From Chiayiivirga sp. (lineage in GTDB: Bacteria; Pseudomonadota; Gammaproteobacteria; Xanthomonadales; Xanthomonadaceae), in assembly GCA_022647565.1 (NCBI GenBank), contig JALCLA010000002.1:682001-746000 (forward strand): a stretch of DNA of 64,000 nucleotides, given 5' to 3'. Positions 36,407 to 46,078 of this stretch are shown here, one piece after another. A model generated the notes under the pieces. The model was not told the DNA's origin and made no database searches. It saw only the letters and a list, made by a program, of their open reading frames with translations. Made by a program: the position numbers and the translations under genes. Every line of letters begins with the position of its first letter. The first letter of the stretch is position 1.

Positions 36407-38287
36407 TCAGCCGCGCGCGAACGCATCCGAACGACGCATCGTGGCCTCGATCCGCGCGAAGTGCGGTTCGAGTTCGGTCGCGTGGCGGCGCCATTTGTCC
36501 GGCGCGGGCGGCGACAAGGTGTAACGCGAGTGCGGCAGGCCGCCGTCGACCGGGCGATCCCAGTCCAGCGCCAGCGCCACGCTGAGGCGACGCAGCTCGG
36601 CATCGGGATCGGCCACCACGCGTTCGTAGCGCAGCGTGTGCACGCGGTGGCGCGGCAATGCGGCCAGATCGTCCAGCATCAGGCGCGTGGCGGTCTCCCA
36701 TTGCGTGGCGACGATCTCGCCCAATGGCTTGCCGATCAGCGTGGGCCAACCCGGCACCAGCAACAACGACCACGGCAATCCTTGCCAGCCGGGCAGGCCC
36801 GGATAGGTCTTGAAGCGGCCCGAGTTCCAGGCATCGATCATGCTGCCCAGGGTCTCGCGCGGGTCGCGGTACAGGTAGACAAATTCGGCTTCCGGGAACA
36901 CCTGCGCCAGAAACGGAATGCGCAGGGAATTCTTCGGAGTCTTTTCCAGCAGGCGCACGCGACCTTCTGCCGGCTTGTTGCCGTCGCGATCCGACAGCGC
37001 AGCGAGGAATCGCTGGCGCAAGGCTTCGACCACCTTTGGCGTGGCCGAACTCGCCTCCAGCCGATTCGAGCCGAGACCATTGGTGACCGGGCTCAGTTCC
37101 GGCACGCCTTCGATCAAGGCGTGGCTCTCACCGCCGATGGTGGCAACGCCGCGCGCCCTGGCCAATGCTTCGAACACCATGGTGGAGCCCGAGCGCGGCG
37201 ACGACACCACGAACACCGGACGCGCGAACTGCGAATCGACCGGTGCGGCAGCGCGATCACCGGGCGGCGGCGGAATCGCGGTGGCGTCGCGCGCCGACGT
37301 CGCCAGCGGCGTGTATTCGTCCGATGCCGTGGGTGCGATGCCGCGCAAGTTCGATGCGACGGCCATCTTCCCGACCTGCGCTTCCATCGCGCCCGCGAAG
37401 TTCAGCCGGTTCCCGAGCTGCACGCCGCTCGCAAGGCGGCGCACGTCGGCCATGAAGGCGTCGACCGCAGCTCGGTACTCGGGCCAGCCCTCCTCGCGTT
37501 CGCCATGCGCCGACCACAAGGCGCGCCAGCGATTGCGGAAGCGCAGCACGAAGGGATGCAGCGCCTGCAAGGCAGGATGCGTGCCGGCCTCGGCCACGAG
37601 GAAGCCGATGCGCGCATCGACTTCCCACGGGGTCATCACCGTGGGCACGTTGCTGCGCTCGAAGGCGATGGTTCGCGCCGCGCCGGGGTCGGGCCGCTGG
37701 TGCTGCGCCGTGAATCCATTGCCCAGCGCGCGCCCGGTGTGGTCGCGCCCCTGTCCCACCAGGTTCCAGAATGCATCGCCGCCAACCGTATCCACCACCA
37801 GGTGGATGCGCGACTTGACGTCGTCATTGAGCACGCGGTGCTGGCGCCAGGTGTCGAAGATCCAGCATTCGCCCGCCGCCATGTTGATGCCGATGCCGTC
37901 GCACTCGAAGCGCACCGTCGGCTGGGTGACCACCGGCACGTGAACCCGCACCCGGTCGATCCAGTAGTAGCCCTGGTCCGCGTGCAGGGTCACCTCGGAA
38001 TGCCCGGACAAACGCATCAGGCGCGAGCGCCCCGCGGTGACGCCGAGCGCCGCGACCACCTGCTGCAGGTACGGGCAACGCTGGAGGTGCGGCGTCGGGC
38101 GCATCTCGCCGCCGAAACTCTCGTTCGCCGCGTCACCGTCCACCGCAATCAGCGGCAACATGGAGTTGCCGGGGAAGCCCTGTGGATGCGGCATCCAGAC
38201 CGACTCACCGAGGGCGTCGATCTCGCGCGCCAGAGCCGGCGCATCGAAGGTGAGCGGCAACTGGATGAAGGGCAGCGGCAGTTTCAT
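36407..38287 (-). CDS. Asp/Asn beta-hydroxylase-like domain fused to a sulfotransferase
   Basis: A 626-residue protein of two enzymes. Residues ~1-190 resemble the aspartyl/asparaginyl beta-hydroxylase (LpxO) family of Fe(II)/2-oxoglutarate oxygenases. They have H-A-D for iron, R-V-H-V-P-V, and a later W-R-Q-H-R-V-L-N-D followed by R-I-H-L. Residues ~345-626 are a PAPS-dependent sulfotransferase, with the phosphosulfate loop S-S-P-R-S-G-S-T (~358), Y-R-D-P-R-E-T and a 3'-phosphate-binding region. A ~150-residue linker joins them. The architecture suggests hydroxylation followed by sulfation of the same acceptor, possibly a lipid or peptide (inference). The ATG at 38287 is used. The gene stands alone, divergent from the VOC gene. 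Confidence 0.85.
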   Translation of the reverse strand: MKLPLPFIQLPLTFDAPALAREIDALGESVWMPHPQGFPGNSMLPLIAVDGDAANESFGGEMRPTPHLQRCPYLQQVVAALGVTAGRSRLMRLSGHSEVTLHADQGYYWIDRVRVHVPVVTQPTVRFECDGIGINMAAGECWIFDTWRQHRVLNDDVKSRIHLVVDTVGGDAFWNLVGQGRDHTGRALGNGFTAQHQRPDPGAARTIAFERSNVPTVMTPWEVDARIGFLVAEAGTHPALQALHPFVLRFRNRWRALWSAHGEREEGWPEYRAAVDAFMADVRRLASGVQLGNRLNFAGAMEAQVGKMAVASNLRGIAPTASDEYTPLATSARDATAIPPPPGDRAAAPVDSQFARPVFVVSSPRSGSTMVFEALARARGVATIGGESHALIEGVPELSPVTNGLGSNRLEASSATPKVVEALRQRFLAALSDRDGNKPAEGRVRLLEKTPKNSLRIPFLAQVFPEAEFVYLYRDPRETLGSMIDAWNSGRFKTYPGLPGWQGLPWSLLLVPGWPTLIGKPLGEIVATQWETATRLMLDDLAALPRHRVHTLRYERVVADPDAELRRLSVALALDWDRPVDGGLPHSRYTLSPPAPDKWRRHATELEPHFARIEATMRRSDAFARG

Positions 38288-38417
38288 GCGGTCTGGTAAC
38301 CAAGCGTCGGGCTGGAACGAGCGCGGCAAGCGCCGTGGCGATTGTAGCGGCAGCCCAGCCGACGGCCGCCCGGCCTACACTCGGGCGGCGCGCATTCCCG
38401 CCCCGACGGAGGACGAC

Positions 38418-39014
38418 ATGGCAACCCGGAAGGCAAGCACCCCCGCGAAGAAGTCCGCGACCCGCAAGCCGGAACCCGCGCCGCGCAACGCGGCTGCGAA
38501 GAAGCGCTCGGCCCTGGGAAAGAAGGCCAAACCAAGACGCAAGGTCGCGGCGATCCCGAAGGGCTACCGCAGCCTCACGCCCTACCTCATCGTGCGCGAC
38601 GCGGCGGCCGCGCTGGGCTTCTACGCCAGGGCCTTCGGTGCGAAGGAAGTGCTGCGCCTGACCGGAGCCGGCAACTCCATCATGCACGCCGAGATCAGGA
38701 TCGGCGATTCGATGCTGATGATCAGCGAGGAGAATCCCGACTGGGGTTCGAAGTCACCGCTCATGCTCGGCGGTAGCGCCACGCACGTGATGATCTACAC
38801 CAGGGATGTCGACGCCTTCGTCGCCAAGGCCGTGGCCGCCGGCTGCAAGGTCGAGATGCCGGTGACGCCGATGTTCTGGGGCGACCGCTACGGCAAGATC
38901 AGCGATCCGTACGGCCACCAGTGGAGCGTCGGCACCCATGTCGAGGACGTGAGCCCGAAGGAGTGCCAGCGTCGCGCCGATGCGTGGGCGAAGGAAATGG
39001 CGCAGGGCGGTTGA
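38418..39014 (+). CDS. VOC/glyoxalase-fold protein with basic histone-H1-like N-tail
   Basis: A 198-residue protein. Residues 1-48 are Lys/Ala/Pro/Arg rich (T-P-A-K-K-S-A-T-R-K, R-N-A-A-A-K-K-R-S), like histone H1-type tails. Residues ~52-185 form a VOC fold of the PhnB/glyoxalase-like type: P-Y-L-I-V-R-D-A-A-A-A-L-G-F-Y, then D-R-Y-G-K-I-S-D-P-Y-G-H-Q-W. The ribosome binding site CGGAGGA lies 7 bases before the ATG at 38418. The VOC part alone resembles many small metal-binding or antibiotic-resistance-like proteins. The tail could bind nucleic acid. Confidence 0.85.
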   Translation: MATRKASTPAKKSATRKPEPAPRNAAAKKRSALGKKAKPRRKVAAIPKGYRSLTPYLIVRDAAAALGFYARAFGAKEVLRLTGAGNSIMHAEIRIGDSMLMISEENPDWGSKSPLMLGGSATHVMIYTRDVDAFVAKAVAAGCKVEMPVTPMFWGDRYGKISDPYGHQWSVGTHVEDVSPKECQRRADAWAKEMAQGG

Positions 39015-39315
39015 GCTCATCGCCGCCGGGGATGGCGGCGCATCGGGGCATCCTGCGCGCGGCAGCATCAGGTGTAGATCGGCAAGGCCAGCACCCGCGC
39101 CAGCGCCTCACGCGACTCGATGGCAGCGAGGTCGTCGCCTCGCTGCGCGCTGCCAACCCCGGACTCACGACCCCAACGCGCGCAGCGAACCCGAGGTCAA
39201 ACCCCTGCTCGACCACGGCTCCGGCGGTACGGGGCTGGCCGAAGCGGACGTGGCCTGCAGCATGGCCGAGTGGCCCCCACCGCGCCGGCGCATCGCGCGC
39301 GGCGCGCCGCGTTCG
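39015..39315. other. intergenic region without a supported gene
   Basis: About 300 bases. On the minus strand a frame ending at ~39069 reads I-E-S-R-E-A-L-A-R-V-L-A-L-P-I-Y-T before a stop, which looks like a protein tail. It is not continuous upstream: frames are broken within 150 bases. It may be a remnant of a lost gene. I could not identify the parent. Confidence 0.3.
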
Positions 39316-39675
39316 CTACTTGGGGCGGTAAGTCGCCCTGAAGCTCAAGGGCTCGGACTTCGCATCAAGCGTGAGGGTCTTGCCCTCGATGGTGAAGTCC
39401 GAAAGGATCACGACATTCTCGAATTCACCATTGGTGAACTCGAACGCACCGTGGAACGAGTTGTCCGAGGCCCGGTAGTGCCCGTAACCGACCCACCCCG
39501 TATTCGCATCGATCCGCATGATGTTGGGCGAAATGAAGGTGGTGGTGATCTCGCAGGTGGCGCAATCGCCCGCTGACGACGAAGTCTGGACCCACGTGAC
39601 CACCGGCATCGTCTCCGCCGCGAGATTGCCCGAGGCCAACGCCAGCAGTGCAGCCCATCCGAACGCGCGCTTCAT
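39316..39675 (-). CDS. small exported protein of unknown function
   Basis: A 119-residue protein with a signal peptide (~1-20, A-S-G-N-L-A-A-E). The mature part is beta-rich, with one C-x-x-C pair (D-C-A-T-C-E). No family is recognised. It is flanked by a gene-free stretch and by groEL. Probably periplasmic. Confidence 0.65.
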   Translation of the reverse strand: MKRAFGWAALLALASGNLAAETMPVVTWVQTSSSAGDCATCEITTTFISPNIMRIDANTGWVGYGHYRASDNSFHGAFEFTNGEFENVVILSDFTIEGKTLTLDAKSEPLSFRATYRPK

Positions 39676-39903
39676 GTGTTCCCCCTTGCGAAGATGGAGC
39701 CTGATTCCCCGCGGGCAGCATACGCCTGTTCATGCGCAGGTGTCGGGCGATGTCCAGGGCGTCACATCGACACTCGCCGCGTGCCGGGTTCGAACATCCT
39801 CGCGAGCCGCACCGAAGTTTTCCGCGGATTGACTCGGCCCATGAAAGCACGAAGCCCGGCACTAGGCCGGGCGTCGTGGTCACACTCAACGGTAGGGCGT
39901 GGA

Positions 39904-41947
<2,044 letters not shown>

Positions 41948-41993
41948 AACCTGCCTCGTAAGCTGTTGATGAAAAACGGGTCCGGATGGGTTG

Positions 41994-42020
41994 TTAGCAC
42001 TCGCCACCGGTGAGTGCCAA
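41994..42020 (-). promoter_or_regulatory. CIRCE operator (HrcA binding site)
   Basis: TTAGCACTC, nine bases, then GAGTGCCAA. The consensus is TTAGCACTC-N9-GAGTGCTAA, so one base of 18 differs. It lies just upstream of groES and implies heat-shock control by the repressor HrcA, whose gene is not in this window. Confidence 0.9.
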
Positions 42021-42214
42021 ATTCTAGCGAGAGGACCGCCCCAAGGGAAAGGGGCGGTGCGGCTCGGAACATGGGTGCGGGGCGGAGGCTTTCAAGGCCG
42101 GACCCGCACCCGGCCGCACCGGCCGTGCTGCGCCCGCACATGCAGGTGTCACGGAGCGCCGCTAGACTCCGCCCCCTTCGACGACCCTGGCGCCGGACTG
42201 CCGGCGAATCCCAC

Positions 42215-45200
42215 ATGCCCCTGAACTCCGTCCGCGCGCTGGGCGCGCTCAGCTTCCTTTTTGCCTTCGCCAACGCGCATGCCCAGGTGGGCAGCGGTGC
42301 GGTGTCCTATGGCGCTGGCGGTGCAAGCCAGAATTTCGATGCCCTGGCCGGCACCCAGGGCAGCACCGGCAGCACGCTTCCGACCGGGTGGTACTTCGTC
42401 GAGACCGGCAGCAACGCGAACACGACCTACCTCATCGACGACGGCACATCGACGTCCGGCAATACCTTCAGCTACGGCAGCAGCGGCGCAGGCGATCGCG
42501 CGTTCGGTGGGCTGGGTTCGGGCAGCCTGACGACCACGATCGGCGCGCAGCTGCGCAACGACACCGGCGCGACGCTCAACGACCTTGCCGTCAGCTTCGT
42601 GACCGAGCAATGGCGGCTGGGCGACCTCAACGGCGTGGATCGCCTCGTGTTCGCCTACAGCACCAATGCGACCTCGCTCTCCACGGGCGCGTGGACGGCG
42701 GTCAGCGCGCTGGACGCGGTCTCGCCGGTGACCTCCGGCAGCCCCGGGACGGCATTGAACGGCAACGCCGCCGCGAATCGGGCAGCGATCTCCGCCACGC
42801 TGACCAATCTTGCGCTGGCCGCCAATGGCACGCTCTGGATCCGCTGGAGCGATGCGAACGATGCCGGCGTCGACGATGCGTTGGCGGTGGACGACGTGAT
42901 CCTCGGCACGCCGGTCGACAACCCGCCCGCGGTCGCCAGCAGCGTGCCCGCGCACAACACTGCAGGCCATGCGTTCGATACCAGCGTGACGGTGAACTTC
43001 ACCGAATCGGTGAGTGTGGGCGGCAGCTGGTTCTCCCTGAGCTGCGGCGCGGGCCCGCTGCCCGCCACCGCCACGGCCGGGCCGGCCTCCAGCTTCACCA
43101 TCACACCCTCGGCGGCGCTCGGTTACAGCAAGCTGTGCAACTTGACGGTCGTCGCAAGTCAGGTCTCCGACCTGGACGGCACGATCGACCCGATGCAGTT
43201 CAACGAGGTCATCCAGTTCGAGACCGAAGCCGACGACCCGCCGAGCGTGACGGCCACCATGCCGGGCAGCAACGCCACCGAGGTGCCTCGCGCCGCCAAC
43301 CTCTCGGTGACCTTCAACGAACCGGTCAACGCACTGCCCGCGGCATTCCGCGTCTTCTGCCCCCATACGCCGGAGACCGCGCTGCCCTTCGCGCTCAGCA
43401 GCGACGACGACACGACTTTCATCCTGGACCCGAACAGCGACCTGCCGGCGTCGACCGCATGCCGCCTGGAGGTCATCGCGGCGCAAGTGACCGATCGCGA
43501 CGGCACGACCCACGCCATGTTGCTGGACGAGCGCGTCGGATTTAGCACCGCCGCGCTCGCGCCGCCGGAGGTGATCTCGACCGTGCCCGCGAAGAACGCC
43601 ACGACCTTCCCGTCCACAGGCGATTTGCAGGTCAGCTTCGATACCAGCGTGACGCTGTCCGCAGGGGCCTTCACGCTGACATGCGCGCAAAGCACCGGCA
43701 TCAGCCTGACTCCGAATGCCCCTAGCGGCGCGAACTTCACCCTCACGACCGGCACCTCGCTGGTCGCAGGCGACAGCTGCACCTTCACCATCGTGGCGGC
43801 GAACGTCACCAGTGGCGATGGCCTGCATCCCGACTCGAACGAGGTGGTCAACTTCACGGTCGCGGCAACCGGTGCCGGCAACTACTACGCCGGGATCGAT
43901 GCCAGCAGCTGCGCCGTGCTGCGCACCGGCCTGCACAACCTGATCGACGACCACACCGCCTTTCCGTACAGCAACTCTGGAACGGCCGTGACCGATACGT
44001 GGGACATCCTGGTCCAAGCCGACCAGAACCCGCTCAATGCATCGGAGATCCTTGAGGTCTACGAGAACGCCCACTACGCCAAAGTGGTCATGGGCAACAG
44101 CAATTACAACAAGGAACACACGTGGCCGAATAGCTACGGGTTCAACGATTTGAACGGCTCGACGGGAAGCGTCCCCCAGTCTTCGGCCTATTCGGACACG
44201 CACATGCTCTATTTGTCCGATGACGAGTACAACAGCAACCGAGGTAGCAAGCCCTACGCCAACTGCGCCGATACCTCCGGGTGCACCCCCGACTTGACCC
44301 TCGCCTACAACGGCGTGGGAGGCGGTCCGGCGAACTACGCCAGCGGCAACCACAACTGGAAGAAGTCGGACAATGGCGGGGAAGCATTCGGCAGCTATGA
44401 AGTCTGGAGCCACCGCAAGGGAGACATGGCCCGAGCGGTGTTGTACATGGATATCCGCTACGAAGGTGGGGTCGCTACTGACGGCAATACCGTCGGTCAA
44501 AGCGAACCCGACCTGGTGGTTACGGATGACCGCAACCTGATCCACTCGCGCCGCAGCACCTCTAGCGGCACGGCCTATATGGGCCTGAAATCGGCCCTTC
44601 TGGCTTGGCACGCTGCCGACCCGCCGGACGAGCACGAGCAATTGCGCAATGCCCTGATCCAGTCCTACCAAGGCAACCGCAACCCCTTCATCGACCACCC
44701 GGAATGGGCCGAGTGCGTGTTCAGCTGCAATTGCGGCGCGAATCAGGCACCGAGCTTCACTTCCAGCCCCGTGACCGTGGCGACCGAAGACCAGGTCTAC
44801 AGCTACACCGTCGTTGCCACGGATGCGAACGGCAACGCGATGACACTCACCGCGCCGGTGAAACCGGCCTGGCTGACCCTGACCGCGACCGGCAACGGCA
44901 GCGCGACCTTGTCCGGCACGCCGACCAACGCTCAGGTCGGCATGCACAACGTCACGCTGCGGGTCAGCGACGGCATCGCAGCGCCGGTGGATCAGGCGTT
45001 CACCATCACCGTGTCCAATGTCAACAATGCCCCGGCCTTCACATCCTCGCCAGCGATGGGTGCCACTGAGGATGCGCTCTACAGCTACAACGTCACGACC
45101 ACCGACGTGGATGCCGGTGCCACGCTGGTGCTGACTGCGCCGGTGATGCCCGCCTGGCTGAGCCTGACCACGACCGGCAACGGTATCGCCACGCTGTCCG

Positions 45201-45646
45201 GCACCCCGACCAACGCCGAGGTCGGTACCCACAACGTCACCCTGCGGGTGAGCGATGGGATCGCGGCCGCGGTGGATCAGGTATTCACGATCACCGTGTC
45301 CAACACCAACGACGCCCCCGTCGTGGCCCAGCCCCTCGTCAACCGCACCGCGCAGGAAGGCGTGGCGATCACCGCGTTCTCGGTGGCCACCGGCTTCAGC
45401 GATGTCGACGTCGGCGATGACCTCGACTTCAGCCAGACCGGCTTGCCGGCCGGCCTGGTCCTGGACGCCGAGACCGGGCAGATCAGTGGCACGCCCAGCG
45501 CCGGCAGCGCCATCCCCAGCGTCACCGTGACGATTACGGCGACCGACACCGGTGGACTCACGGCGCAGCAGTCGTTCCTGTACGAGGTGACGGCGGCCGG
45601 CGACGGCCTGGTCATCTTCGACAACGGCTTCGAAGGCAACAACTAA
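42215..45646 (+). CDS. secreted endonuclease I with Ig-like repeats
   Basis: A 1143-residue exported protein with a signal peptide (1-23, A-N-A-H-A-Q). Residues ~240-560 contain three Big_5-type Ig-like domains, each opening P-P-x-V and holding V-x-F-x-x-x-V. Residues ~565-840 are endonuclease I (EndA/NucM): E-H-T-W-P-N-S with His635, then S-D-T-H-M-L-Y and N-S-N-R-G-S-K-P-Y. C-terminal to that are two near-identical He_PIG-like repeats (~845-1035) and a third, diverged one. The tail is I-F-D-N-G-F-E-G-N-N. It probably degrades extracellular DNA for nutrients or biofilm turnover. It lies between groES and cutA. The nuclease part has visibly lower GC than its flanks. Confidence 0.88.
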   Translation: MPLNSVRALGALSFLFAFANAHAQVGSGAVSYGAGGASQNFDALAGTQGSTGSTLPTGWYFVETGSNANTTYLIDDGTSTSGNTFSYGSSGAGDRAFGGLGSGSLTTTIGAQLRNDTGATLNDLAVSFVTEQWRLGDLNGVDRLVFAYSTNATSLSTGAWTAVSALDAVSPVTSGSPGTALNGNAAANRAAISATLTNLALAANGTLWIRWSDANDAGVDDALAVDDVILGTPVDNPPAVASSVPAHNTAGHAFDTSVTVNFTESVSVGGSWFSLSCGAGPLPATATAGPASSFTITPSAALGYSKLCNLTVVASQVSDLDGTIDPMQFNEVIQFETEADDPPSVTATMPGSNATEVPRAANLSVTFNEPVNALPAAFRVFCPHTPETALPFALSSDDDTTFILDPNSDLPASTACRLEVIAAQVTDRDGTTHAMLLDERVGFSTAALAPPEVISTVPAKNATTFPSTGDLQVSFDTSVTLSAGAFTLTCAQSTGISLTPNAPSGANFTLTTGTSLVAGDSCTFTIVAANVTSGDGLHPDSNEVVNFTVAATGAGNYYAGIDASSCAVLRTGLHNLIDDHTAFPYSNSGTAVTDTWDILVQADQNPLNASEILEVYENAHYAKVVMGNSNYNKEHTWPNSYGFNDLNGSTGSVPQSSAYSDTHMLYLSDDEYNSNRGSKPYANCADTSGCTPDLTLAYNGVGGGPANYASGNHNWKKSDNGGEAFGSYEVWSHRKGDMARAVLYMDIRYEGGVATDGNTVGQSEPDLVVTDDRNLIHSRRSTSSGTAYMGLKSALLAWHAADPPDEHEQLRNALIQSYQGNRNPFIDHPEWAECVFSCNCGANQAPSFTSSPVTVATEDQVYSYTVVATDANGNAMTLTAPVKPAWLTLTATGNGSATLSGTPTNAQVGMHNVTLRVSDGIAAPVDQAFTITVSNVNNAPAFTSSPAMGATEDALYSYNVTTTDVDAGATLVLTAPVMPAWLSLTTTGNGIATLSGTPTNAEVGTHNVTLRVSDGIAAAVDQVFTITVSNTNDAPVVAQPLVNRTAQEGVAITAFSVATGFSDVDVGDDLDFSQTGLPAGLVLDAETGQISGTPSAGSAIPSVTVTITATDTGGLTAQQSFLYEVTAAGDGLVIFDNGFEGNN
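44748..45320 (+). repeat. two-copy tandem repeat encoding Ig-like domains
   Basis: About 285 bases repeated once, end to end, inside the nuclease gene. The two copies share long identical stretches at the protein level (for example N-V-T-L-R-V-S-D-G-I-A-A), and the DNA is also similar. This is a recent internal duplication of an He_PIG-like domain. Confidence 0.8.
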
Positions 45647-45656
45647 GGCCTTCAAT

Positions 45657-45684
45657 GCAGACGGCTGCGCAGGCAGCCGTCTGC
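45657..45684 (+). terminator. candidate hairpin after the nuclease gene
   Basis: A perfect 11-bp stem (45657-45667 with 45674-45684) and a 6-base loop, 10 bases after the stop. No T-run follows. It may end or protect the nuclease transcript and separates it from cutA. Confidence 0.5.
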
Positions 45685-45730
45685 TAGGCTGCGCGCCTCG
45701 CGGCGGCGGGTCCGCCGCGCCGGACACCGC

Positions 45731-46078
45731 ATGCCCGCCCTGATCGTGTTCTGCACCTGTCCCGACCGCGCGACGGCCGATGCCCTGGCCCTGCGCCTGG
45801 TCGAGGATCGACTCGCCGCCTGCGTGCAGCTGCTGCCCGTGCGCTCGATCTATCGCTGGCAGGACGCGGTGCAAGGCGCCGACGAAGTGCAGTTGCAGAT
45901 CAAGACCACCTCGGAACGATTTGCCGCGTTGCGCGAGGCGGTGGTGGCCGGGCATGCCTACGAACTTCCGGAGCTGATCGCAGTCGAAGCGGTCGCCGGC
46001 CTGGAACCGTACCTGGCCTGGATCGGCGCATCGACCCTTTCCGTCACCGATCACGACGCCGACCCAGGCCGCGCATGA
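45731..46078 (+). CDS. cutA: divalent-cation tolerance protein CutA
   Basis: A 115-residue protein, family length. It has the CutA pattern: V-F-C-T-C-P-D, L-A-A-C-V-Q-L-L-P, S-I-Y-R-W-Q-D, and Y-E-L-P-E-L-I-A. CutA forms trimers and is linked to metal tolerance, by an unclear mechanism. Its stop overlaps the dsbD start as ATGA, so the two are coupled, an order common in gammaproteobacteria. Confidence 0.93.
   Translation: MPALIVFCTCPDRATADALALRLVEDRLAACVQLLPVRSIYRWQDAVQGADEVQLQIKTTSERFAALREAVVAGHAYELPELIAVEAVAGLEPYLAWIGASTLSVTDHDADPGRA

Noticed and set aside
35213..38299. A plus-strand frame of over 1000 codons opposite the flavoprotein and sulfotransferase-fusion genes.
   Set aside because: Both minus-strand genes have clear catalytic motifs and starts. 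The antisense frame spans two unrelated genes.
44748..45320. The two-copy repeat considered as a CRISPR-like or mobile repeat.
   Set aside because: It is a tandem duplication within one protein-coding domain, with no spacer pattern.
42149..46054. A long open frame on the minus strand opposite the nuclease gene.
   Set aside because: The plus-strand frame has a signal peptide, nuclease motifs and Ig-like repeats. The minus frame is His/Arg/Gly-rich noise.
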